The position numbers and the translations under genes are program-made. This document shows, one piece after another, positions 1 to 5,643 of a stretch of DNA of 7,516 bases (the first letter of the stretch is position 1; each line of letters begins with the position of its first letter). The stretch spans positions 1-7,516 of the forward strand of contig JAHFEI010000029.1 of the NCBI GenBank assembly GCA_023248615.1. The letters are read 5' to 3'. Source of the stretch: Nitrospinales bacterium (GTDB taxonomy: Bacteria > Nitrospinota_A > UBA7883 > JACRGQ01). A model generated the notes under the pieces. It did not search any database. It saw only the letters and a list, made by a program, of their open reading frames with translations, and had not been told where the DNA came from.

Positions 1-1709
1 ACCTGACTGGGCAACACGTCTCCGCCATCATTCCAGACGACCACCTTAAAATCCTGGTTGAGGGCTACATCTCCTTTCTGGGCGGGTGGAGCGGGGAAAG
101 CCACTTCGAAACCGTAGCCGCCACCGGCCTGAAAAAAAACGGCGACCGTGTTGACATGGAGCTTTCCATTTCAGAATGCATCATCGGCCAAAAAATCCAA
201 TACGTCCTCATAATGCGCGACATATCGGAGCGCAAACAGGCGGAAGAAGCCCTGCGTAGAAGTGAGGAGCGATATCGCATACTCATTGAGCAGGGGCACG
301 TTATCGCATGGGAAATGGATATTGCAACCTTGCGCTTCACCTATATTTCCAGCCACGCCGAAAAGTTGCTCGGCTATTTGGCGCAGGACTGGATGCAAGC
401 GGGCCGATGGCAGGAATGGATACATCCGGAAGACCGCGATTGGGTCGTACGCTATTGCACCGAGGGCGCCACAAAAAAAGAAGACCACGTTTATGAATTC
501 CGCATGGTTGCGGCGGACGGCAATACCGTTTGGCTTGAAAACCTCGTGTCTGTACAAGTGGACAGGAACAGCGGGAAGCCGGTTAGCCTGCACGGGTTTA
601 TGATAGACATAACCGAGCGCAAACGGGCTGAAGAAGCCATGCTGAGGGCAAAAATTGCGGCTGAAGAAGCCACAAAACTCAAAGACAAGTTCGTGACGCT
701 TGTTTCCCACGACCTTAGAGGGCCGCTGGGAGTGATGATGGGATTCATTAAACTGGCCCATTCCAGGATGATAGGCCCAAACGAAGAATTGCGGGATATC
801 CTTGGCCGCGCCGTCGGCGGCGGCCAGAAAATGCTGGCGCTGATTAGCGACCTGCTGGACATAGGCCGCCTCCACACCGGGAAAATAGTCCCCCAAATCC
901 GATTTATCGACGCTTTTCTGGTTATCGAAAAGGCTGTCGAACTCCTTACGCCCATAGCGTCAAGCAAGGGGATCAAGATTGATAACGTCCTCCCACGGGG
1001 AGTCCGGGTCTACGCCGACGATACCCTGCTGGGGGAGGTATTTCAAAACCTGCTCTCTAACGCCATTAAATTTTGCCGGAAGGGAGACTCGGTGCGCATC
1101 TACATGGAGAAGTCCCAAAACCCCACTATCGCAGTGTCGGATACCGGCATAGGCATGAGCCAACGCCAGCGGGAAAGGATTTTCAGCTACGAGGAAAAGA
1201 CCTCCACCATCGGCACATCAAACGAAGAAGGGACGGGGCTTGGACTGCCGCTAAGCAACGAGATTATGGAGGCGCACGGCGGACGGCTCAGCGTCCAGTC
1301 CGAGCCGGGGCGAGGTAGCACCTTCTTTGTCGAACTCCCGTATTTCCAGCCCAAGATTCTTATTGTCGACGACAACGGAAACGACCGCCTGCTGGTGCGT
1401 CAGCATCTTGAACCAATCTATGCGGAAATAGTGGAAGCCGCCGGAGGAAAAGAGGCTATCGACATCCTGCAGAAACGGGAAATCAACCTTATCATCTCAA
1501 ACGTCTGGATGCCGGATATGAACGGGTTTGACCTGCTCATACTGTTCCGCCAAACCCCGAACCTGAACAAGATTCCGGTCATTGTGCTTACCGGTGATAA
1601 TTCCATGGAAACGCGCCAACGGGCGCTAGGCCTTGGCGCCACCGACTTCGTTACCAAACCGGTAGACCCCACGGAACTCCTGCCACGTATCCGCCACATC
1701 ATCGGCTGA
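1..1709 (+). CDS. Hybrid sensor histidine kinase, PAS-PAS-HisKA-HATPase-REC (5' partial; degenerate receiver)
   Basis: The reading frame is open to the left edge (first whole codon at 3), so the true start lies outside; 568 residues are visible, numbered here from that codon. Residues 1 to about 77 are the end of a PAS domain, closing with DISERK. A second PAS/PAC (PAS_3 type) spans about 90-207 and closes with DITERK. A HisKA domain follows, with the H-box VSHDLRGPL and phosphoacceptor His236. The HATPase domain has an N-box (NLLSNAIKF, 349-357), a G1 box (DTGIGM from 380) and a G2 box (GTGLGL from 410). Residues 451-568 are a receiver with Asp456/Asp457, Thr530 and Lys552, but the phosphoacceptor position is Asn500. 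No membrane segment is visible in this part, so a cytoplasmic catalytic half is inferred. The kinase core looks intact and should autophosphorylate; the signal is unknown. It converges on the nitroreductase gene with a 15-bp gap. Confidence 0.95.
   Translation, partial: LTGQHVSAIIPDDHLKILVEGYISFLGGWSGESHFETVAATGLKKNGDRVDMELSISECIIGQKIQYVLIMRDISERKQAEEALRRSEERYRILIEQGHVIAWEMDIATLRFTYISSHAEKLLGYLAQDWMQAGRWQEWIHPEDRDWVVRYCTEGATKKEDHVYEFRMVAADGNTVWLENLVSVQVDRNSGKPVSLHGFMIDITERKRAEEAMLRAKIAAEEATKLKDKFVTLVSHDLRGPLGVMMGFIKLAHSRMIGPNEELRDILGRAVGGGQKMLALISDLLDIGRLHTGKIVPQIRFIDAFLVIEKAVELLTPIASSKGIKIDNVLPRGVRVYADDTLLGEVFQNLLSNAIKFCRKGDSVRIYMEKSQNPTIAVSDTGIGMSQRQRERIFSYEEKTSTIGTSNEEGTGLGLPLSNEIMEAHGGRLSVQSEPGRGSTFFVELPYFQPKILIVDDNGNDRLLVRQHLEPIYAEIVEAAGGKEAIDILQKREINLIISNVWMPDMNGFDLLILFRQTPNLNKIPVIVLTGDNSMETRQRALGLGATDFVTKPVDPTELLPRIRHIIG
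228..254 (+). repeat. PAS-exit linker repeat, copy 1
   Basis: This 27-nt segment codes ERKQAEEAL at the exit of the first PAS domain. It is nearly identical to 615-641 (ERKRAEEAM), with only a few base differences by eye. This fits an internal PAS-unit duplication or strong constraint on the signalling-helix linker; it is a coding repeat, not a mobile element. Confidence 0.6.
615..641 (+). repeat. PAS-exit linker repeat, copy 2
   Basis: This is the second copy of the coding repeat at 228-254, here joining PAS2 to the HisKA helix through the AEEATKLKDKF coiled-coil linker. Confidence 0.6.
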
Positions 1710-1724
1710 TGCAGGGAGCCAGAA

Positions 1725-2324
1725 TCACTTGCGGTACTTGCCTTCCAGCGCCACTTCTGCCAAAGGTTTTCGCGCATTGGGCTTTTCGCGCTCTTGCAGG
1801 CTCTCCGGCAAGTCGCCCAAATCGCCGTATCGCCCCACAGCTATGGCACACATAGGCTCGTACTCATCTTCCGGCACGCCCAGCGCGGCAAAAACCCTAT
1901 CCCGATGGAAACCTGCCATGCCGTGTGTGTACAGCCCGTGCATCCTTGCCTGCATGGTTAGAGACATCCATGCCGCCCCGCAATCGAACGCGGCCCAGTT
2001 GTTTTTTGAATTATCGCTTGCGAACGTGCGGCGCGCAAAAAGAAAGGCAAGTAGCGGCGCGGTTTTTGCCCAAACCTTGTTCCCATCCACCAGCAGTTCC
2101 AGGTACAACGCCAAATCGGCTTTTGAAACCGCGTACAAAAAAAGCCACGGCTGTTCGTTCATGCACGATGGCGCCCATTTAGCCGCCTCGAAAATGCTTC
2201 TCACCGTATCGTGCGGCAATGGCGCAGGGTCAAAAGCCCTGGGCGACCAACGCCCGGTAAAAACCGGATCGATTACCGCTTCCGTTATACGCCGATTTTC
2301 CGGCGGCAGTCCTTTTTGCCCCAT
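1725..2324 (-). CDS. Nitroreductase-family FMN oxidoreductase
   Basis: This 199-residue protein has the usual length for the family. Family members bind FMN as dimers and use NAD(P)H to reduce nitroaromatics, quinones or enoyl-type substrates in the cytoplasm; the substrate here cannot be read from sequence. The N-terminal phosphate-binding motif is R25-W-S-P-R29-A-F. The second FMN-site motif is A51-P-S-C-M-N-E-Q-P-W60, matching the common APSxxNxQPW form. The central stretch LTMQARMHGLYTHGMAGF and the C-terminal GRYGD...EKPNARKPLAEV also fit. The ATG is fixed by a strong AGGAGG five bases upstream. It lies 48 bp downstream of the membrane-protein gene on the same strand, with no clear terminator between them, so co-transcription is plausible. 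Its 3' end faces the histidine kinase. Confidence 0.93.
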   Translation of the reverse strand: MGQKGLPPENRRITEAVIDPVFTGRWSPRAFDPAPLPHDTVRSIFEAAKWAPSCMNEQPWLFLYAVSKADLALYLELLVDGNKVWAKTAPLLAFLFARRTFASDNSKNNWAAFDCGAAWMSLTMQARMHGLYTHGMAGFHRDRVFAALGVPEDEYEPMCAIAVGRYGDLGDLPESLQEREKPNARKPLAEVALEGKYRK

Positions 2325-2329
2325 GTTAC

Positions 2330-2335
2330 CCTCCT
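2330..2335 (-). promoter_or_regulatory. Shine-Dalgarno site of the nitroreductase gene
   Basis: On the minus strand this reads AGGAGG (part of GAGGAGGG) and lies five bases before the ATG at 2324-2322. It is the strongest ribosome-binding site in the window and settles the start codon. Confidence 0.85.
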
Positions 2336-2372
2336 CGTAATACTTTTGCGGAAAACCGGGATACGGAAAAAC

Positions 2373-3020
2373 TCAGCCTCTTTTTTCCTGTATTTTCACC
2401 GCCTGGGCCACATCCCCAATCGATATATGCCCTTGCTCCAGCAGGATTTCGCCGATCTTTTTCGCCTGCTTCATTTCCTTTTGGGCGGTGATGGCATTTT
2501 CTATCTCCGCGTCACCAAGGGTTGGCACGACAAACCGTTTAAGTATCTCGCCTAAAAGGAGCCTGCGCTTCTGTGTTTTGGATGGGTCTTTGGGCGGCGA
2601 ACCTTTTCCCCCATCATTAAGCGCCTCTTTGTCAATGATGGCGCTCTTTATCCTGGAAGTGGCGCTTTTCACCCCCTGCCCTACCTTGTCGGCAGTTTTT
2701 GTAAACGAATCGTAAATCACTTTCAGCACAAATGCCCCGACAATCAGCGCAATCGGAACGAGGACAAAGGAACTCATCACCGCAATCTGCTCATTTTTTT
2801 TGCCCACCATTTTTTCGCCGGCATCCATGCTCTTTTTGGCGTGCTCTTTCATCATCTCCGCGATTTCATCACCGCCACCGGCGGCATCGCCCACGGTATC
2901 CAGGGTATCCTCATCAATGTACGGGAGTATATGGTTGCTTATGAAATCGTGTACGGAGTGGTGGGAGTGGTGGGAAACGAAATCGGGCATTGAATGGATA
3001 AAGTGGAACAGGTCAACCAT
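2373..3020 (-). CDS. Single-span membrane protein with His-rich N-terminus and MshEN/GspE-N-like C-terminal repeat
   Basis: I do not recognise this 215-residue protein as a named gene. Residues 1-30 hold eight histidines, six of them in 17-30 (HHSHH cluster). Residues 36-78 are acidic to mixed and probably helical. One hydrophobic segment spans about 79-99 (IAVMSSFVLVPIALIVGAFVL). A Lys/Gly/Pro-rich linker (130-151) follows. The C-terminus (152-211) has two related units: L156-G-E-I-L ... A176-I-T-A-Q180, and K188-I-G-E-I-L-L-E-Q-G-H-I ... A207-V-K-I-Q211. This bipartite pattern resembles the N-terminal domain of type II secretion/pilus ATPases (T2SSE_N, MshEN), some of which bind cyclic di-GMP; no ATPase domain is attached. 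The ATG at 3020 is preferred over GTG 3023 or TTG 3035 because a GGGGGA tract lies just upstream. Function unknown; it may be co-transcribed with the nitroreductase gene and is divergent from the patatin gene. Confidence 0.8.
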   Translation of the reverse strand: MVDLFHFIHSMPDFVSHHSHHSVHDFISNHILPYIDEDTLDTVGDAAGGGDEIAEMMKEHAKKSMDAGEKMVGKKNEQIAVMSSFVLVPIALIVGAFVLKVIYDSFTKTADKVGQGVKSATSRIKSAIIDKEALNDGGKGSPPKDPSKTQKRRLLLGEILKRFVVPTLGDAEIENAITAQKEMKQAKKIGEILLEQGHISIGDVAQAVKIQEKRG

Positions 3021-3023
3021 CAC

Positions 3024-3029
3024 TCCCCC
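3024..3029 (-). promoter_or_regulatory. Probable Shine-Dalgarno of the membrane-protein gene
   Basis: The minus strand reads GGGGGA just before GTG-ATG. The spacing to the ATG at 3020 is only three bases, which is short, but no other purine tract serves the alternative TTG at 3035, so this site favours the 3020 start. Confidence 0.5.
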
Positions 3030-3094
3030 TATCAAAATTACACTGGCTAATAAAACCCGTTACCACTTCTAACACAAACGGCAATAAAGTGAAA

Positions 3095-3110
3095 GGCGGT
3101 TTTTGCCGCC
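3095..3110. promoter_or_regulatory. Short hairpin in the divergent intergenic region
   Basis: GGCGG and CCGCC form a 5-bp stem around the 6-nt loop TTTTTG. On the minus strand it is followed by TTTCACTTTATT, faintly terminator-like, but that strand leads into the membrane-protein gene. An operator or a chance hairpin is equally possible. Confidence 0.3.
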
Positions 3111-3114
3111 GGAC

Positions 3115-3124
3115 TTTTGCAAAA
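3115..3124. promoter_or_regulatory. Perfect 10-bp palindrome TTTTGCAAAA
   Basis: This is a perfectly self-complementary decamer upstream of the patatin gene, between two other inverted repeats. It could be a binding site for a dimeric regulator, but it is short and AT-rich enough to arise by chance. Confidence 0.3.
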
Positions 3125-3136
3125 ATCTCAAGCGGC

Positions 3137-3152
3137 GCAAACGGCTGTTTGC
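3137..3152. promoter_or_regulatory. Inverted repeat GCAAAC-N4-GTTTGC abutting a -10-like box
   Basis: A perfect 6-bp inverted repeat with a 4-nt spacer ends two bases before the TATAAAAT box at 3154. This is where a repressor operator overlapping the -35/-10 spacer would sit. No regulator gene is adjacent, so the role is inferred only from position. Confidence 0.35.
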
Positions 3153-3153
3153 C

Positions 3154-3161
3154 TATAAAAT
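3154..3161 (+). promoter_or_regulatory. Candidate -10 element (TATAAAAT) for the patatin gene
   Basis: TATAAA or TAAAAT within this octamer each match the sigma70 -10 consensus at 5 of 6 bases. No convincing -35 lies 16-18 bp upstream. A start near 3167 would give a leader of about 30 nt that contains the Shine-Dalgarno. Confidence 0.35.
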
Positions 3162-3179
3162 ACTCCTGTGGGGAATGTT

Positions 3180-3187
3180 GAGGGGAG
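3180..3187 (+). promoter_or_regulatory. Shine-Dalgarno of the patatin gene (GAGGGGAG)
   Basis: This purine tract lies eight bases before ATG 3196. It decides the start in favour of 3196 over the in-frame ATG 3175 and TTG 3103, which lack a properly spaced site. Confidence 0.7.
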
Positions 3188-3195
3188 ATATCCGT

Positions 3196-4350
3196 ATGCC
3201 AGATGAAAACCGGCCTGTAATCGGGCTGGTGCTGACCGGTGGCGGCGCACGCGCCGCGTACCAAGCCGGGGTGTTGAGGTATATTTCCGAGCTTTACTCC
3301 AGCCGCCAGTGTCCCTACTCCGTGTTCTCCGGCGTATCAGCAGGGGCTATAAATGTGGTGGGGCTTGCCGCCGGGGCAAGAAACCACGCCCAGACGGCAA
3401 AGAAACTTTGGACCCTTTGGAAAAACCTCCGGCACGATATGGTATACAAATCGGATGCGCGTTCGCTCCTTTCCATAGGAGTACGTTTTTTGATGGATCT
3501 TTCGATGGGTGGAAAAGTGGCTCCACCCACATCCAACTTCCTCCTTGATACCACACCCTTGAGAGCCCTCCTGCAAAAAGAGCTAATCTTCAACTCGCTC
3601 CGGATGAATATCGGAAACGGGATAGTGAAAGGCGTTACCCTAAGCGCCACCAACTACCTTACTGGCACCAACATAACCTTTTACGATACCTCGCAAGACG
3701 CGCAGGACTGGGTGCGAAGCCAGCGTATATCCAAATCCACAAACCTCACGATAGACCACCTTATGGCCTCTACCGCCATTCCTATTTTCTTCCCGCCCGT
3801 CATGCTGGGAAGCAGCTATTACGGCGATGGTAGCGTACGGCTTACGTCGCCCATCAGCCCGGCCATACATCTGGGGTCGGACAGGATACTGGCCATCGGC
3901 ATACGGCACAAGCTTCCGGCAGAAAGCATACTCGAAATGAATCGGGGAAGAATGGACAGGATTGTGATGGCGGATATCGCTGGCCTCTTGTTGAACTCCA
4001 TTTTTATGGACTCGCTCGGTTCGGATATAGAACGGCTGGAGCGCATAAACAGGAGCATCAGCCGCATGGACGAGCAGGCGCGCAAAACACACCCGGATAA
4101 GCTACGCCCACTGCGCCTTTTATCCATTAGCCCCTCGCAAGACCTAGGAGCCATGGCGGCGGGGCAGTTCGACAACTTCCCCAAACTGCTCCAGCACCTT
4201 TTGAGGGGTATCGGCGCAACCGGAGAAAACGGGAGTGAACTGTTCAGCTACCTCGCATTTGATGGTAGCTATACTACGCGCCTGTTGGAACTGGGCTATA
4301 AGGACGCGCAATCGCGCCATGATGAGATAGTGAGCTTTTTCGAAGACTGA
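3196..4350 (+). CDS. Patatin-like phospholipase family protein
   Basis: This 384-residue protein belongs to the patatin/RssA-type serine hydrolases, which cleave acyl esters of lipids with a Ser-Asp dyad. The oxyanion-hole loop is TGGGARAAYQAGVL (14-27). The nucleophile elbow is G46-V-S48-A-G50, fitting GxSxG. The catalytic aspartate is Asp211 in YYGDGSVR, fitting the DG/A motif. The spacing and the proline-rich strand before the DG motif are typical. There is no signal peptide or clear membrane span, so a cytosolic or peripheral-membrane enzyme is inferred. Residues from about 225 on continue the hydrolase fold and then become helical and less conserved. The Shine-Dalgarno at 3180-3187 fixes the start; the frame is open further upstream but does not look like the family's N-terminus. 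The gene is divergent from the membrane-protein gene, and no clear terminator follows it. The substrate is unknown; triglyceride or phospholipid esterase activity would both fit. Confidence 0.93.
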   Translation: MPDENRPVIGLVLTGGGARAAYQAGVLRYISELYSSRQCPYSVFSGVSAGAINVVGLAAGARNHAQTAKKLWTLWKNLRHDMVYKSDARSLLSIGVRFLMDLSMGGKVAPPTSNFLLDTTPLRALLQKELIFNSLRMNIGNGIVKGVTLSATNYLTGTNITFYDTSQDAQDWVRSQRISKSTNLTIDHLMASTAIPIFFPPVMLGSSYYGDGSVRLTSPISPAIHLGSDRILAIGIRHKLPAESILEMNRGRMDRIVMADIAGLLLNSIFMDSLGSDIERLERINRSISRMDEQARKTHPDKLRPLRLLSISPSQDLGAMAAGQFDNFPKLLQHLLRGIGATGENGSELFSYLAFDGSYTTRLLELGYKDAQSRHDEIVSFFED

Positions 4351-4432
4351 CCGCATCGCACCCAGAAACCAGGTAGCGCACCAGTTGGAACTTTCTCTTT
4401 TGGAAAAGTGGGAGATGGATTCGCGAAGCGCC

Positions 4433-4481
4433 GGTAGGTGCTACTTCAGTCGCACAAGTGGCGAATAAATTCGCCACTACC
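4433..4481. repeat. REP/BIME-like double palindrome
   Basis: Two hairpins stand side by side, two bases apart. The first (4438-4455, GTGCTACTTCAGTCGCAC) pairs end to end except for a T-C mismatch (4442/4451). The second (4458-4477, GTGGCGAATAAATTCGCCAC) is perfectly self-complementary over 9 bp each side. GGTAG (4433-4437) and CTACC (4477-4481) bracket the pair, so the whole could fold as a three-way junction. The tract resembles dispersed extragenic palindromes of many Gram-negative genomes. It lacks the T-run of an intrinsic terminator, though it may stabilise the patatin mRNA 3' end. Copy number elsewhere cannot be seen from this window. Confidence 0.65.
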
Positions 4482-4524
4482 AGATGCAATACCAAAAACT
4501 AAAAAATATGCAGTAAATTAGACT

Positions 4525-4553
4525 ACGACATTGGAAGCCTTTTCTGATACACT
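4525..4553 (+). promoter_or_regulatory. Candidate sigma70-type promoter of pfk
   Basis: ACGACA (4525-4530, 4 of 6 matches to TTGACA) and TACACT (4548-4553, 4 of 6 to TATAAT) are exactly 17 bp apart, with an AT-rich stretch just upstream. The predicted transcript would start about 4560, one or two bases before the ATG at 4562. Confidence 0.4.
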
Positions 4554-4561
4554 TTTGCCAT

Positions 4562-5641
4562 ATGAAAATTGGAATCCTAACGGGTGGTGGGGACTGCCCC
4601 GGACTTAACGCGGTAATCAGGAGCGCGGTGCGTACTGCGACAGACCATTACAAATGGGAAGTCGTAGGCTTTCTCAACGGGTATAAGGGTCTGGTAGAGA
4701 ATAAGACGCGTCCGCTTGATTCAAGGGCGGTAAGCGGCCTTCTGGCGCGTGGCGGAACGATGATAGGTACTTCAAACGTAGATAACCCATACGCATTCAA
4801 GGAAATAATAAATGGCTCGCGCGTTACGCACGATGTGAGCGACAGGGTGGTAAAAACATATGAAGCGAACGGGCTTGATGGCCTGATTATTATCGGCGGG
4901 GACGGAACCCTTGCCACTGCCCTAAAGCTGTACAAGGAAAAAGGGCTCAATATTGTCGGCGTCCCCAAAACGATAGATAACGACCTTTCCGCGACGGATT
5001 ACACATTCGGGTTCGATACTGCCGTTAATATCGTTACCGAAGCGGTAGACCGAATAAAGACCACAGCCGAATCGCATGACCGCGCAATGGTGGTGGAAGT
5101 TATGGGGCGCGATACCGGATGGATAGCGCTACATTCCGGGCTGGCCTCCGGCGCACATATAATCGTGATTCCCGAGATACCTTACGATATAGAGAAAATT
5201 GCGGAGAAGATATATGAGCGCAAGAGCAAGGGCAAACACTTCTCCGTGGTATTGGTAAGCGAAGGCGCAAAGCCGCTGGGCGGCAATATCACAGTAAAGA
5301 GGCTGGTGGACGACCCGTCCAATGCAGTGCGGCTGGGCGGAGTCGGCAATGTGCTGGCAGACCAGATAGAAGCCCTGACAAAAATCGAAACTAGGGTGGT
5401 TACGCTGGGGCATGTCCAGCGTGGCGGCAAACCATCCGCCTTCGACAGGATTTTATGCACCCGGCTCGGGGTCGAGGCGGTCAATATGGTTGCAAACAAG
5501 GAATTCGGGAAGATGGCCTGCCTTAAGACGCCATTCATCAAGTCCGTTCCCCTGGAGGAATCGGCCCACAACCGCAAGGTAGACCCGAGCGACCAGATGA
5601 TAGGCGAAGCCAGAGCGTCCGGGATATCGTTCGGCGACTGA
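4562..5641 (+). CDS. pfkA: 6-phosphofructokinase (predicted ATP-dependent, Gly104/Lys124 type)
   Basis: This 359-residue protein matches the PFK family throughout. It should phosphorylate fructose 6-phosphate to the 1,6-bisphosphate, the committed step of glycolysis, in the cytoplasm. The N-terminus MKIGILTGGGDCPGLNAVIR is the usual nucleotide/phosphate loop. GGDGT (112-116) gives Gly115 at the position of E. coli Gly104, as in ATP enzymes; PPi enzymes usually have Asp there. PKTIDND (135-141) gives Lys136 at the E. coli Gly124 position and the catalytic base Asp139. MGRDTGW and the substrate-site region GHVQRGG are also present. The Gly/Lys combination is known from a mixed clade that is mainly ATP-dependent, so ATP is the better prediction but is not certain. 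The start is fixed by the family N-terminus, yet no Shine-Dalgarno precedes it. cheV follows after 2 nt. Confidence 0.96.
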   Translation: MKIGILTGGGDCPGLNAVIRSAVRTATDHYKWEVVGFLNGYKGLVENKTRPLDSRAVSGLLARGGTMIGTSNVDNPYAFKEIINGSRVTHDVSDRVVKTYEANGLDGLIIIGGDGTLATALKLYKEKGLNIVGVPKTIDNDLSATDYTFGFDTAVNIVTEAVDRIKTTAESHDRAMVVEVMGRDTGWIALHSGLASGAHIIVIPEIPYDIEKIAEKIYERKSKGKHFSVVLVSEGAKPLGGNITVKRLVDDPSNAVRLGGVGNVLADQIEALTKIETRVVTLGHVQRGGKPSAFDRILCTRLGVEAVNMVANKEFGKMACLKTPFIKSVPLEESAHNRKVDPSDQMIGEARASGISFGD

Positions 5642-5643
5642 CC

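Larger units (their letters stand above)
4351..4561. other. Intergenic region between the patatin gene and pfk
   Basis: No gene is supported in these 211 bp. The left part has no obvious terminator with a T-run. The middle holds the perfect 8-bp palindrome TTCGCGAA (4420-4427) and the REP-like double hairpin (4433-4481). The right part (about 4491-4523) is AT-rich and leads into the candidate pfk promoter. Confidence 0.7.

Noticed and set aside
171..896. Long open frame (241 codons) on the minus strand opposite the histidine kinase
   Set aside because: It lies fully antisense to well-conserved PAS and HisKA domains, has no recognisable domain, and its composition is that of a codon-bias shadow.
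1729..2340. Open frame of 203 codons on the plus strand opposite the nitroreductase gene
   Set aside because: The minus-strand product has clear FMN-site motifs and a strong Shine-Dalgarno; the plus-strand frame has neither motifs nor a ribosome-binding site.
3021..3035. TTG start at 3035 for the membrane protein
   Set aside because: It would place the purine-rich GGGGGA tract inside the coding sequence and has no ribosome-binding site of its own.
3103..3195. N-terminal extension of the patatin protein from TTG 3103
   Set aside because: The added 31 residues do not look like the family, and the region contains palindromes, a -10-like box and the Shine-Dalgarno serving ATG 3196.
3640..4092. 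Antisense open frame of 150 codons inside the patatin gene
   Set aside because: It overlaps the catalytic Asp region of a clear hydrolase and shows no domain or ribosome-binding site.
4458..4477. Perfect hairpin after the patatin gene as an intrinsic terminator
   Set aside because: It is AT-centred and has no T-run on either side; the adjoining second palindrome fits a REP-like repeat better.
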